DNA of 64,000 bases from Anseranas semipalmata (Eukaryota; Chordata; Aves; Anseriformes; Anseranatidae). The position numbers and the translations under genes were made by a program. Positions 26,383 through 39,374 of this stretch are shown piece by piece (position 1 is the first letter of the stretch; each line of letters opens with the position of its first letter). The DNA is taken from NCBI GenBank assembly GCA_013399115.1, contig VXAA01001151.1:926468-990467 (forward strand), written 5' to 3'. Under the pieces are notes generated by a model. It was given only the letters and a program-made list of their open reading frames with translations, was not told the DNA's origin and did no database searches.

Positions 26383-27879
26383 AAGCAGCTAGAGTAATTT
26401 TTAACATTGTCAACTAAGTAGATGATTAATAAGTTTGAAAATAATGCTAAAAATTTTTGCTAAGACAACAAAAATTTGTTCCAAGCAATCTCCCATTCTG
26501 TATTCTCCTGTTACTTTATGCTGCAGTCTGTAGTACACATCTTACTCTATTTTTTCTAAAATTTATATAAAACTGTTGCACATTTCCCAGACACAGTGTA
26601 CAACAGAACCAAATCTTGAAGAAAATATAACACTAAGACAAATCACTAAGAGAGCAAGCCAGTATCTGTTCCCACCTAGAGATGTTTTATTTCCAAAATC
26701 CATCAATATTTAAAGATTAATTTCCTATTACTGAATTTTGATATTCATGTCTTCTAAATTGAACCTCAAAGGGGACTTGAGCAGAATTGAAAAAAATGAA
26801 CCAAAGTGATTCAGAATAGCTGTCCTCCATCTCTTCAAGATTTTGGACTACAAGGCTTCCTAGGCTTCTACATCTGGGCAGCTTTACCGGCTCCGAAACA
26901 AACAAGGTTGAGCCGTGCCACTGTCATCAAAGCTTCACCACAGCTCAGTCTGAGCAGGAGCATACCTTATTCTGTTAAACCACTAGATACTTTAAATATT
27001 TCTGACACAAACTGGCAGCACTGCATTTAGCACTCCCAGGTTTGCTCATACATTTGCACTCAAGACCAGACAGATAACAGGGATAAACAGAACTGGAGCT
27101 TGGTCTGGACCTGGACATTGAGCCAATTCTTAAAAAGAAGGATGCATGGTAACTGTGACTGTACCATCGCTTTACGCTTCTGTGCCATGCATTGGCCTTA
27201 GCTTACGAGTCTTTAGCATGTAGATAGGGTCTGGATGTAACAATTGGCGCACTGTGTATCATTTATTTCCAACAAAGTATGTAAATCTTTTTGTACAACT
27301 AAAATGTACATTTGTGTTCTAAAGTAACAAATTCAGTTCACTTTTATATTTTGGATACCTGTTTGACATCACTGATATAACAAGGACTACCTGAAACAAT
27401 TTTGAAGTAGAACGGATAACTGTACTAAGTCACAGAAATTTCTTCACTGTAAGTTGAAAGGCTTTTGCAATTTACTAGTGAGGTTTTTTTTTACATACAA
27501 TGCAACAAACTATGAACCAAATACCAAAATAATTCAAACTATATGTTTGTACAATGAAATGCCATAAAGAATTAAAGAAATACCTATATCTTTACCACAA
27601 GTTATACATTAGAAAATCAGAACCGTACAAAGATCACTTATACAACACAAAAGCAAACTCTAATTCTCCTTCACAAATTGTTATAAATCTGTTTACTGAG
27701 TATCTAAAGACTGTACAGAAGAGTGACCAAATTTAAATAAATAATTGGTACCAGGTGTATTTGTTTAAAGAAGAAGAAAAAGTACAACAAATAATATAAA
27801 ATATATGGTCGTTGTCAAACCACTGCCATCAGCAACTGACATTCCACGCTTCTGAAACAAAAATAAGCTATACGGGAGG

Positions 27880-28270
27880 TCAATCATTGCATAAGCCTGC
27901 ATTAAAATGGAAAAAAAACATGTGGAATCCGCTAGTCCACAGCCTTTTTCCAAAGCTAGAGAATTTTGATGATTTTTAAAATATGGTGCAGGCAATAATG
28001 GAGATTTCATAGCTTTAGGCAATCTACTCCAGAGTTTAACCATTACAAAATTTTCCTTGTATTCCACCTTAATCTTGCTTGCTGAAACCTAATCATGCTA
28101 CTTCTTCCTCAACCTAAATGGAGAGGTGGGGGAAGCCACTTAATCATCATTCTCTTTTCAGCTTCCTTTCAAATATTTGAAGGCTGTTATTATGCCTCCA
28201 TCTTTTCTTTGTCCTTCTTCCTATACATGTCACATCTACTAAGCCTGCATCATATCAGAATGCAAAGTGA
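27880..28270 (-). mobile_element. Degraded older CR1/L3-like remnant
   Basis: The layout resembles an older CR1-group element read in reverse: CAATCTACTCCAGAGTTTAA (around 28020), then TTTTCCTTGTATTCCACCTT, then TTTCAAATATTTGAAGGCTG and TTATTATGCCTCCATC (around 28165-28205). The order and spacing of these pieces match the reverse complement of a CR1 ORF2 tail, but divergence is much higher than in the other copies. Edges are approximate. Confidence 0.55.
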
Positions 28271-30933
28271 GTCCACAGATTTGTTTTTAAAGCTATTAAA
28301 ATGCCAGCAGTTACAGAGTCAAAATCCAGAAAAATCAATTTCTTTCATCCATTCTTTAGTCACAACTATTCAAAACCTTCTGAAATACAAAGTAAATATT
28401 TTTCCTATAACAACTGCTATTCATCCCATAGTCATTTGATAGCATAACATTATGCAATATCAATTAATCAGTAATCTGATGACAGTTGTAAAGGTATCCT
28501 TATTCCCAGAGTACAATACAGCAAACAGTCACGTTTATACAGAGTTTTCCTTCCCTGGACAAAGGTCAGAAAACAGTTGAAGACTCAGGGGTGGACAGTC
28601 AACTTCTCTCAGAGCTTTTTGAATGACTATACAAATATACACATAAAAGGTTTAGAAAAGGACTGGCATAGTCGAGGGGAAAAAATGTTTTTCAAGGACT
28701 TCTTATGCATCTCCTTGTTCCTTTAAGACCAGAGATGGTAGGAACAACAAAGGCTATTCCACACTATAAAATAATAGGAAGTTTTTCTTGCAAACTTTCT
28801 AAATCTATAGCTCAGATAGTCAAATTTGGGAGGTCCAATTTTACCTGTAAGTACAACTGCAGAATTTACTGAACACATATTTTTGTCAGACCACCAGGAA
28901 AAAAAAAAATATTTTGACATATGTTGCAAGCATGTTGTAAAAGATTTTTAGTTTTTCTCCCAGTGTACACCACTTCATCTCTCAATTACAGACAACCGAG
29001 TACAACCTCTTTTCCCAGCCTCAACTGCTCTCCAATTCATAATCAAGTCATACGCTTGTAACTATAGCAGCTTATTATATGAAGAATATTATAACATTTC
29101 AATGTACTTTAAGACTTATAGTCATTATCTCGTCATTCTTTTGAAAGTTTTCAGTCTGGATCCTCAAAGAAATACCTCAGGAGCTCTGAGGAAAAAATGC
29201 ATCACATGCTCAGGGAGTCTCAAACCTTCTTTATGGAAGGACTTAGTAGAAAAGAAATGGTGGAAAGGTCCAACCAGAAACTCAGCTGGCAGCAGCAGTG
29301 AAAAGTGGCAGAATAAGGGAGTATGAAGATGACTGGTTCCAAAGTCCTCTTAAATCCAAGTAGAAGTGATTTGACCGTTCTCTACGGATCATATGGATCT
29401 CTATGGATATTTTTTCTCCAGAAATCCCTGGCCCGCAGTTTGGGCACCACTATCACAGGGACTAAAATCATGGTACTGAAGAATATCTAACAGTTCATAC
29501 TGACAACATTCATCAAAATTGTTTAAAGACAAACAGTTTTATGGGCTTTATGCTTCAAAATATAATGCGGATAACTAATAATGATGCAGATAAAGCCTCA
29601 GAATAATTATCATCTTTATTTTTAAAACATTCTTTAGTCTAAGTAGCTCCTGTTAAAATCACGTGTACCAATAAAAATATGAACTCTTACCTAGGGCTGA
29701 AAAAACAAGTTGTAAAATTTATGATTTCACTGGTCTTATAAATTGATTTTAGCCATTATTGCACTACACATAATTCACTAAAGGTGATGGAATGCTTATT
29801 TGGTTAGATAGCTAATGTAACCCTGAAGAATAAAAGCTATGGTAATAAGTCATTTTGCCATAAAGGTAGTATAGACAGCAAAAGAACATTTTGTCAACTT
29901 CAGGAAATAAGAGAACTATTAAGAATTATTTAAAGCTTCATAAAGCACCAGCAAAATGTGCAACTGCCAATAGGGGTAGACATTAATCTTTCCATCCCCT
30001 TGAACACACTTCTAACATATTGGGCTTGAGTTTACCAGATGTGCAACTTCATGCATTGACTACTGCATGTTAAAGTGCTGAGGAACAAGTGAACCCTTTA
30101 ATTTAATAAATATTCCTTGAGAAGTAAAGGTCCAGTTAAATAAACATCAACATCAGAGAAGAAAAAGTCACAGGAGAAAATTGTCTAGCTACCTACTAGA
30201 TTAAATCTCAACTACCTTAATAGATTTTCATATTGAAAATATTCCCCCACCCCCATTTAGTTATTAGTGGAGGAATTACTGTCAACTTTAAAATCACCCA
30301 TGCAAGTAAAAAAGCAGCCTGACAGCAATACACAAAAATCATCTTGATTATTGGATTTCATTCTTCCACTTCAAGGAGAATCCTCCAATGCTGCAATTAT
30401 AAAACTAAACAGATTGAAAAGGTTAGAGTAACATACAATCCCCAGTATACCAGGCTGTTCAAACTACGCATGAATAAGACTTGTTGGTCTACTGAAGTCA
30501 TTATTTTTCCACTAGCATCATACATTTATACAAATGAGTGCTATCAGGCATTACTGTAGATAATGATTTTCATTTATACATTCCTACTATTTTTAAGAGG
30601 ACTCTTTACATGCAATGAAATGATACACCTCTGAAGTGCCATAATTTAAGGTGTTGCCCCCACATGACAGTTTCTTGTTCCTCTCTCTGCTGGGAGAGCA
30701 TCTTTAAATTACTGTCTTGTTCTTAGAGTGTGCAAATCAAATGACAACTGAAAAATGATGATTCTGAATGCAAAGTTTCTATAAAAATATTAATCTGGAT
30801 TTAAAATTATTAATTTATCTGATCAACCAATTTATCTGGTATCAAACCAACATTTAACCTTTAAAGAAAAATTAATTTCACATTACATAAAATTGTCGCT
30901 TCAGTTTTTTTTTCTGCTAGCAGAACAACTTAC

Positions 30934-31071
30934 CTGTACACTGTCCTCCATTTGTGGGATCCCCATAATATCCTGGCATGCACGTTTCACATTGTTTTCC
31001 TGTTGTTAAGTTTTTACATTGATCACAGACATTAGTGCTGATGCAGGTGCTGTGGCCATTACACTGGCAAG
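30934..31071 (-). CDS. ATRNL1: ATRNL1 internal exon: complete laminin-type EGF module
   Basis: The exon is bounded by TGTTCTAG|CTTGCC and TGTACAG|GTAAGT; 138 nt, phase 1-1. It translates as CQCNGHSTCISTNVCDQCKN, then LTTGKQCETCMPGYYGDPTN and GGQCT. The eight cysteines, the opening CxCNGHS and the GYYGDP motif identify a laminin EGF-like module contained in a single exon. NLT is a potential N-glycosylation site. The exon is separated from the next one by the largest complete intron in the window (23.6 kb). Confidence 0.95.
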
Positions 31072-32061
31072 CTAGAACATAACGTTTAAAAAGCCATTAC
31101 TAAATTGCTCTTTGGAATAAAATCATTCCTATATTACAAAATTGCAGAAGAATGTAATTCTGAGGAGTTTAATCCTGACTGATGACCAGCATATACGTAT
31201 TTATGGTTTGACACAGAATTTCTTCAAAACAGCATTACGACAAGACAAATTCACAAAAGACCACAGAAGTTGATAATGTGGTGACTTGTGAGCTTAAGGT
31301 TTGTGAGGAAGTCTATTGTGGGTGACTGAATCCACCCTACATAGCTTTCAAATGCTGCCTAGCCACTTAAGAAACCTGTTAAGAGGCAGTAAGTCACTAA
31401 CTGAGACCAGATGAAAACCTCCATACCCACACACAATCTTTTGCGAAGCATCTGAAATGCTATTGCAATGGAGAAAATCAACAACTCACACATGAACGTA
31501 TCTACTGAGGAGAGAGGACATACAAAAAATTAACCAAGGATCATCCTATTTTTAACAGTTGTGATCCTCTCATTAGCTTTGGTGCACTAAGGGTTTTTTA
31601 AGACATCAGAACCACATCAAACATCTGCAGTCCCTCGACAGTGTAGTAGACTGACTTCGATGAAAGTAAAAGAAACTGGACTCCTATTGACATAAATAGT
31701 TTATGTCTGTTAAGAATCTCGTTTTATGTATCTATGGCTATAAAATCTTGTTAACAAAACATTTCTTCTGGAAAATGTTTTTTTTTTTTTACTGTCTTGG
31801 CTAAATTTCTTTACAAATTACAATTTTTCTTCCTAAGAATGCTTACTTTTTAGTAACACAACCTTGTGGTGTTTTCTTCCAGGCACAGTTTGCCATTCTA
31901 CACTTTATTGCCTTTCTCAGAAAAAACTACAAGAAAATATCATGAAATACAGCTCCATTTTGCATGAGTTCGGTTTGTATGTTTTTACATTAAATGACTT
32001 AAAGTAAAACTTAAAAAAAAAATGCAGACCAATAAACCAAAAAGTAAAATTAGACAGCACA

Positions 32062-32095
32062 TTTGTTTGTTTGTTTGTTTGTTTGGGGGGGGGGG
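32062..32095. repeat. (TTTG)n followed by an 11-G run
   Basis: About five TTTG units to 32084, then G at 32085-32095. Confidence 0.95.
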
Positions 32096-33895
32096 TGTCT
32101 TTATTTTTCCAAATCAAATCTATACTATTCTGTGGGATCTGCACTTGATGATAGTAATATCATTAGATATGAGGATCCCGTTACTGGTGTAACTGCAACA
32201 GGCATACAATAACTGAGAAATCCACTTTGACTTGAACCCTTTAAAATATGAACTTGTTGACTTGAACCTTGTGCAATATGTTTAGAAATATGTATTTAAA
32301 AAATGGGACATTAGCATACATTTTTCATGTGAGAATGAACACCAGGAACACTGGGAGGGTTTTTTGCCTCTTTTGCACACACTGTGCTATTCAAATACTA
32401 TATGCATAATGATAGAGCCTATCAGATGCCTGGAGCAACTACTTACATAATATCACACTGAAAGTGAGTGATGTGATCAGAAAGAAAATCCAGTTCATTA
32501 TGACAGATTTCAACAGTTACAGCCAAAGTTAATTTTCCTAACCCTATTCTTTTCCAATTCATTCATTATAAACTACCTACATTTTGCACTAAGTGAAACA
32601 ACACACCTATATGCAACAGGTCCTGAAGATAAGCAGCAGGGCTGCACAGAGAAGAATAAAAGTTAACTGCAAAATCCTAATTTTACTCAGAGAACAGATA
32701 TTCTTTACTCTGCATAAAATCAGTATAATTAATGTAAGATGGCTTAAGAAAGTATCATAACACCAAGAAAATGTTCAGTTCTGATATCCTCTAACTACTG
32801 AGCCATTGATCTGTAATATTTCCATTCTTTCTAATGATTATCTTTGTATATCTTCATTTTTGTGTTATTTAAAGGATAAATGAAAGTAACCTTTATTAAT
32901 CACATTTTTGATTGTAAATTTTATTTTACTACAAGTCATAATGTTAAGAGCTATCATATATAAGCAGAAAAGTCATACATTTTGTTAAGGTGCAAGAAAA
33001 TGGAGTAGATTTTAAATTAAATTGAAAATGTGTATAGTTATGTATATGATACACCATCTTAAAATAATACAATATTTCTGCTGATTTTCCTGTATGATAT
33101 ATCAAGAAAAGTGAAAAGCCAGATGAACTGCACAATCAACAACTTTCTGTGATACAGACAAGACTGCAATCACACTGAGGACATAGTATTAAAAAAGTAA
33201 AATAATAATTAAAATGAGATGCTGTAATGATTGTTTAAATAAGAACTACGGGGTTAAATTTTAAACACACATTTTTTGCTTAAGTGATTTTAATGACATC
33301 AATGACAGCAAAAGGGTAAATTTCCTCACACATACAAATGTGATTTAGCTGAATCTTCAGTGCGGTTCCCTTGAGATAAGCAATTTCATGTTCAATTTGT
33401 TTATGATCTCTGTGTTGAAAATGGTTGGTGATGCTGACAACGGTTGATAATTACAGTTTTAAAAAAATATGTATTAATAGGAAAATATATAAAAAACCAT
33501 GTCTGCATCACAATCTGGATCTAGTGTAGAGATACTTCAACTAGCAAACCAGCTAGAACCAATTCACACTACTAACTGAGACTGCTTTTCAGAAGAGTAA
33601 CTTAGTCATTAAAGACAAACTTGGACAGGCTGGCATCCTTCTTAAACTGCTCTTCTCATGAAAAGAAGTCCCAACACTATTTATTTTTCTTTTTTTTTTT
33701 TTTAATGTATGTGATGTTTGCCTTTTACAAATTTGATTAAAAAAATCAAAAGTAATCATATCAAAAGAAATACTATGGCAGCTGCTTTGAGAACTATTGA
33801 TTTCAAAATACCTGCTGAATACTGCTTTTAAACACAAACACGGTTGTCCTGAGGTGCTATAGTGTGGAGATGAACTCTCTCTCCCCCCTCCCCCC

Positions 33896-34000
33896 ACATA
33901 TACACATATATACACACATATATACATATATGTCCCCAGTTTCCCTCACATATAAATATATATTATTTATATATAAACATATATATACATCATTTATATA
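33896..34000. repeat. TA/CA-rich low-complexity block
   Basis: Mixed TACACATA, TATATACA and ATATATTA units following a C-rich run at 33883-33896. Confidence 0.85.
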
Positions 34001-34358
34001 AAAACACAAATGGTTTAGCCAATTACTTATCAATGTGGCAGAATTATCTTCAAAGTAAACATTATAACCTATTCATTTTTATTTTCCAAACTACAAACTG
34101 TTCAGTAAGTTTATACAGATTTAGTATTGATTCTATTATATTTCAAGTACATCAAATGAATGTTTCCAGATTGCTGAGCTAAGAAGAATAAATTCTGTTA
34201 GTACAATCTATTATAGTTAATGTTGTAAGAAAATGGAAAAAAATGCTTAGCAACAAAACCTACAGCCTATATCAAAATGAAATTTCATGTCAACTGGAAA
34301 TTTTAATTCTATGCCTTCAGAAGGATTTGCCTCTAACAAGCTCATAAAACTAATAGTT

Positions 34359-34375
34359 TGTGTGTGTGTGTGTGT
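34359..34375. repeat. (GT)n microsatellite
   Basis: About eight GT units. Confidence 0.95.
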
Positions 34376-34912
34376 CTTTGTTATTGTTGTTTTGTTTTTT
34401 TAAACTAAAGTGGAATTTCTGTGCATCCTTGGTGAGAATGTACAGAATGAATAGAGAATTTTATCCATGAAGAATAAATATTAAAGAAGGTGATTAAGTC
34501 TTCTAACACAAACATTTTAGACATGCAATATTTATAGCCATTACAATTTCACTAGTGGTAGAGAGTATGTAATTCAGTGAAAGTCAAACAATGTACTTAT
34601 TGACACACTTAAATTGTAACATAAAGACAAAATACTTCAGTTTCCAAACAATGTAATATCATTCTATTGTTTCCAGAAATTTACTACAGGCTTCTTTATT
34701 CCGATAATGGTATTAGATGGTTTGGGGTCTTTTTGTTTTAACTTGAGCCCCTTGACAGTGTTCCCTTGGTTTTAGATTTCACGTCGTTATTTTAAAACTA
34801 AAAAATTCTACTCTCCACATATTTATTTAAAACTAAAAGGTTACCAAAACAAAACTTAAAGATTCTGCTTCCTAAATAATATAGCGATACACACACTTAT
34901 ATTTAAATCTAT

Positions 34913-34948
34913 ACACACACACACACGTATGTATACACACACACATAC
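34913..34948. repeat. (CA)n microsatellite, interrupted
   Basis: Two CA runs separated by GTATGTAT. Confidence 0.92.
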
Positions 34949-35939
34949 AGAACATGCTGATGAAAAAAGTAAAGTACCCAGAGGAGCAAACACAGCTGCA
35001 TGTACCCATAGAAAGGTTTGATCCTAAAGAAGCTCCAGCAGTAGGAATGTTTGCTTGGAAAATAACATTAGCAAAAATTATACAATTTATTCTAAAAATA
35101 AAAATATAAATAAATAAAAATGAATCAAGCTGTCTTTTAAACTCTATTATTCATTGTAAGTTACCACTGGAGGTCTGTCCAGCTCCCCAGTGTGCGTTCC
35201 ATTTGCCCGCACTACTGCACTGCTGCAGCTACACTGCCTTCGGGATCTGGGTATTGCCATACGGGAGGCTGTACCAGCTCAGCTCCCACCGCCTTAAAGC
35301 CCCTGATGTCTTGCTTACTTTTCCAATGAACTTAAAAATTAAAATGCTATAATCGGATCAATATGGCTTACATTTAGAGTTCAGAGATTCTCTTTAAGAT
35401 TACAAAAGCAGACATATTATTTACGTCTAAAGGTCTAAAAGGTAAGCTAATCTGGAAGCACAGCTCAGATACTTGGCAGCCCTGCAATGCTTTCTCACAG
35501 GCAGCTGAGCCTTTGTGGGAGCAGCTGGGACGCAGGAGGCTCCTGCTCCTGGCCATCAGCAGTTGCCTATAGGTAAATTTCTCTGCAACTGCACTCTTCG
35601 TTGTTGGATACAGAAGCTAGAAGAACATAAAAGCTGAAACAAATTCATATAGATGGATTTCAAAATGCAGAAGAACAGGATGGGTGAGAACTTATTTAAA
35701 AATAAATGGCAATTTTGATTAAATTATTTGCATTACATTTCACACATGAACGTGCACGAAACCAAGCACATTTGTGTTCACTAGACAGAGACAAAAAATA
35801 AACTATTTATTTAGGAAATATTTGGAAAAATATCTATCCCATGCACATATTATCTATATTCCTCAAAATAAATACGTTAATTTGATATGTCTAAACAGAG
35901 AAATTTTACTGGAAGATAAAACAAATCAGCAATCCTTAC

Positions 35940-36158
35940 CTGGACACTGGATAAAAGACCACTCATAGTTTTTCTCTTTTGGGCAAAGACTAGCATCAAG
36001 TGCCATTTCATTAGAATTCACGCCAACAGGCTTCATTGGTCCTCTTGATGATCCTTCCAAACACTGCCCTTTTCCAGTGTTACTGGGATCATTGCACCAT
36101 CCACAACCAGGCTGTTCCAAGCACTGTCCACAGGTCCTCAGTCCAGAGCAGTTTTGAG
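35940..36158 (-). CDS. ATRNL1: ATRNL1 internal exon: further PSI module
   Basis: The exon is bounded by TAATAAAG|CTCAAAAC and TGTCCAG|GTAAGG; 219 nt, phase 1-1. It reads QNCSGLRTCGQCLEQPGCGW, then CNDPSNTGKGQCLEGSSRGP, and ends CPKEKNYEWSFIQCP. It has eight cysteines, with a PSI core C..C..C....CGWC and the DPSNTGKG loop seen across the attractin family. NCS is a potential N-glycosylation site. The middle part (GVNSNEMALDAS) is the least like the mammalian sequence as I remember it, as expected of a variable loop. A decayed partial copy of this exon lies at 36552-36655. Confidence 0.95.
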
Positions 36159-36190
36159 CTTTATTAGATGGAATACAATATTAATGCAAG

Positions 36191-36262
36191 CTTTTTGGGT
36201 TTTGTTTTTGTTTTTTTGTTTTGTTTTGTTTTTCTGTCTACTTTTTTTGTTTTTTGTCTACT
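36191..36262. repeat. T/G-rich low complexity (TTTTG)n
   Basis: TTTTTG and TTTTG units with a short internal repeat of TGTCTACTTT. It lies about 35 bases upstream, in transcript order, of the 36158 acceptor. On the transcript it reads as CAAAA-rich. Confidence 0.85.
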
Positions 36263-36551
36263 TTGTAGACAAAATGTATTTTAAACTTTTGTGTAAGCAT
36301 ACACAAAGGTCACAAAGATCCTTCCAGGAAGACAGAAAAAGTCTAAGTTTCTTTATGAAGTATTTTTAAGTTAAGTTAAAGTTATTTTTATTTTGTTAGA
36401 GGACGCTCCATCACTCCATTGTCATAAGTTAAACCTCTAAAATGCCTGATAAAGCCCCAGATGTAATAAACTAGAATAGCAAGATGACTCATTTATTCTA
36501 TAATTCCTTTCTTCCCATTAAAAACTCAATTCTCAGGCAACTTAGTAAAAA

Positions 36552-36655
36552 GGCAAAGCTAGTTTGGGTCTTGGAGTTATTTTTACTTTTTAAAATAGGC
36601 TTCACTTGTCCTCCTGATGATCCTTCCACATAATGCTGTAGTTATTGGAGGCATT
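36552..36655 (-). pseudogene. Decayed partial duplicate of the 35940-36158 ATRNL1 exon
   Basis: Bases 36598-36636 match exon bases 36029-36067 at 33 of 39 positions without gaps. GGCAAAGCTAG at 36552 matches GGCAAAGACTAG in the exon at the same distance within one base (52 versus 53 bases to the shared GGCTTC). Similarity also continues weakly past the core (AGTTATTGGAGGCATT against GTTACTGGGATCATT). In the exon frame the relic reads EGSSGGQVK where the exon has EGSSRGPMK. No splice sites remain at the expected positions. It looks like an ancient tandem exon duplication, offset 569 bases, that decayed. Confidence 0.6.
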
Positions 36656-38873
36656 TTAACTTTTTAAAACTCTTCAACAAAAAGTTCCTAACAATGGAAA
36701 AAATACCATATGCATTGACAATTGCCACAGAATCCACAGAGACTATGAAAATCCATCGGAAAAAATATATGAAATATAACTGAGGTGCGTTTGTCTGAAA
36801 AATTAAAAGGGAAAGAAATTTAAGACTAACAAATAAGTAAGCTGAGGTCTACAAAAGGCTGGCTCTCATCACCAGGAAAATGTAAAGCTCCCAAAATAAT
36901 CTCTTAATATAAGACTACAAAATAATCACTTCTTATATGAAATAAATCTGGTGAGTAATCTCACATCGGCTGATTTTAAATCAAATTACATAGCTTTTCA
37001 GGATTCCTAGAATGACTGATGTTGAAATTATGGGGTTCTGCTAGTACACACAAGATTGCATAGCTAAAGTTTAGAACTTAAGTTGTAATAATTATCAAAT
37101 AACATTTACTCCAAATGAGAGAACTGTAAGGATGAGCACTAGACTTAAACAGGTTTTTAAAAAGGATAATTTCAGTAAGTAGTGACCCTTGGTTTGGGCC
37201 CAATGGTCTAAACGAAGAAAGGTGCACTAGGAAATGTAACTGTGAATAGAAATAGAAAAGAAGAATAAAATCTTACAAAAGAAATAACAATGAACAGAAG
37301 CAGTTTCTTTGTCTGCATCTGTATGTTTATATAAATATAGATAAATATATTTGTAGCATAGCTGTATGCATAGTTACTTCCTAAACTAGGTTTCTTGCAA
37401 TGAATCAGTTTTAAAAACCCTGACTATTACAAGTGGCTAAGCTAACCCAGCTCATCCTGAAAGAACTGGGTTAAGGAGTAAGTGCATATCTCTGGCAGTG
37501 TGATCAACTGTGGAAAACTCGAGTGCAACGTCTCAACCTCACTCAGCCACAGTTAGAGCACTACATCCATCTAACACTCGTGTTCACAGATACATGGAGC
37601 ACTCTGCTACATAAAGCCAGTACTTGAACCCATGCTAAAAAGGCTATGTTAAGCAGAATGATTTCATTTTCAATTAAAGAAATTGTAGCAGAATAATGCT
37701 AGCTACTCTGGTCTCAGCAACTATTAAAATTGTTTAAAGTAATGAGTCGTCAGAGAAAAATACTCCAGTACTCTGAAGATATGTGCAGATATCAAGAGAA
37801 CAGGCAGTCAAGAATCCAAAGGAGATTTCAAAAGGACTTGATTGATACAGAAAGCAGGAGCAGGAGCTCTTCTATTATTTTATGCAGAAGAATCGAAACT
37901 GGAGCAAATGTTTCAAAAGTGTCCCAAATATGGGGGAAAAAAAATGGAGCTCAACTGTTCTTGGAAATCAAAGTCAATCAATACAAATCAGTTTAAAACC
38001 AGACCTCACTAGATCTGAAGCTCAATGATACAATTTTTGCTTTTTGAAACATTTTGGACATTAAAAGAGTTGTAGAAAACACAGAACACCACTCTGTAGT
38101 GACTGCCTTCCCCTTTTAGGGCTGCACTGTAGATGATACAAGCAATTCTTATGTTGCTGTTTATAAAGCTACGAGAAAACAGCTCTGATGTTTCAAGAGC
38201 ACTATCTTCATGGAAGAGAATACAGAACCAAAAATGAAAATTCTCAGATATTCTCTGTAGTGGCATTCAGCTGAAAAACTGAAAGAACTAAAGAAGACAT
38301 TACTGCTTATGGAAGAATGGGATATTCAAGGAGAATTTTTTTTCTCTGAAATTCTAGAGGTGGTCCAAGATTGTTCTACTGTCAGCTATTCAATCAAAGA
38401 TCATAATGGATGGAAAATGTGGGAAGTGTGGAATGCAACTTTTTGGCAAGCAGATATTAAAATGACAAAATGTCACCAATAAAACAGCACTCTTTATTTG
38501 CCTTCCAAGCTGTGAAAATTTAGTCTCATTGATGTTAATTTTTTTTTTCTTTTAGAACATGCATGCTTGTGTGAAGTCTCTTTTTCATTTAGAGCAAACA
38601 CCAAAAAAAAACTCAGAAATCAGTCATACAAAATAAAAGAGGGAGCTTTTTGTTTGTTTTTCTGTTTTTGTTTTGTTGCTTAGTGTTGNACAGATATAGC
38701 TGCATTCCATTCTTCAAGAAGAAACATTACCGCTTGACAAAGGAATCCACTTAATACTTCATTACCTCAGCAGCAATAAGGATAAATCTACCTAATAGAA
38801 TTTTCACGTGATCTAGACTGAAACAGTGTCTGAATCATGCTTCATTTGTACAGTTATTTTCTTGTTTAATGCA

Positions 38874-39374
38874 AAATGAGTCCACAATGTGCCCTTGAGG
38901 CCAAGAAGGCCAATGTCATCCTGGGGTGCATCAGGAAGAGTGTTGCCAGCAGGTCAAGGGAGGTGATCCCCCTCCTCTGCTCGGCGCTGGTGAGGCCACA
39001 CCTGGAGTANCTTGGAGAAGTGAAGACTGAGAGGGGATCTTATCAATGAGTACAAATATCTGAACAGAGGGTGTCAAGAGGATGGGGCCGGACTCTTTGG
39101 TGGTACCCAGCGACAGGACGAGAGGCAATGGGCACAAACTGAAACACAGGAAGTTCTGGCTGAATATGAGAAAATATTTCTTTACTGTGAGGGTGACAGA
39201 GCACTGGAACAGGCTGCCCAGAGAGGCTGCAGAGTCTCCTTCTCTGGAGATATTCAAATCCCACCCAGATGCGATCCTGTGCAACATGGTCTAGGTGACC
39301 CTACTCGGCAGGGGGGTTGGACCAGATGATCTCCAGAGGTCCCTTCCAACCTCAACCATTCTGTGATTCTGTGG
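38874..39374 (+). mobile_element. CR1 LINE 3' fragment with internal gap at an N
   Basis: Homologous to the last part of CR1 ORF2 and the 3' end. It starts near GAGTCCACAATGTGCCC, passes through GTCATCCTGGGGTGCATC and ends with GGTCCCTTCCAACCTCAACC and ATTCTGTGATTCTGTGG. At base 39010, a single N, the sequence jumps from the ...CACCTGGAGTA stretch straight to the ...TTGGAGAAG stretch. Judged against the 24.8-26.4 kb element in this window (its positions 25868-26005), roughly 138 bases are missing at that point. Confidence 0.93.

Larger units (their letters stand above)
7305..30933 (-). other. ATRNL1 intron, 23.6 kb, with transposon insertions
   Basis: This is the largest complete intron in the window. 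It contains a short internally deleted CR1 piece (13250-13441), a solo LTR (19176-19815), the best preserved CR1 (24795-26382), a degraded older CR1-like remnant (about 27880-28270) and A/T-rich microsatellites. The remaining sequence is AT-rich without convincing coding or RNA structure. Moderately GC-richer unexplained stretches occur around 21900-22020 and 23040-23420; I cannot assign them. Confidence 0.75.
31072..35939 (-). other. ATRNL1 intron with dinucleotide and TTTG repeats
   Basis: No gene is seen. The intron holds a TTTG repeat followed by an 11-G run (32062-32095), a mixed TA/CA low-complexity block (33896-34000), a (GT)n at 34359-34375 and a (CA)n at 34913-34948. A GC-richer unexplained segment lies at about 35160-35310. 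Confidence 0.75.
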
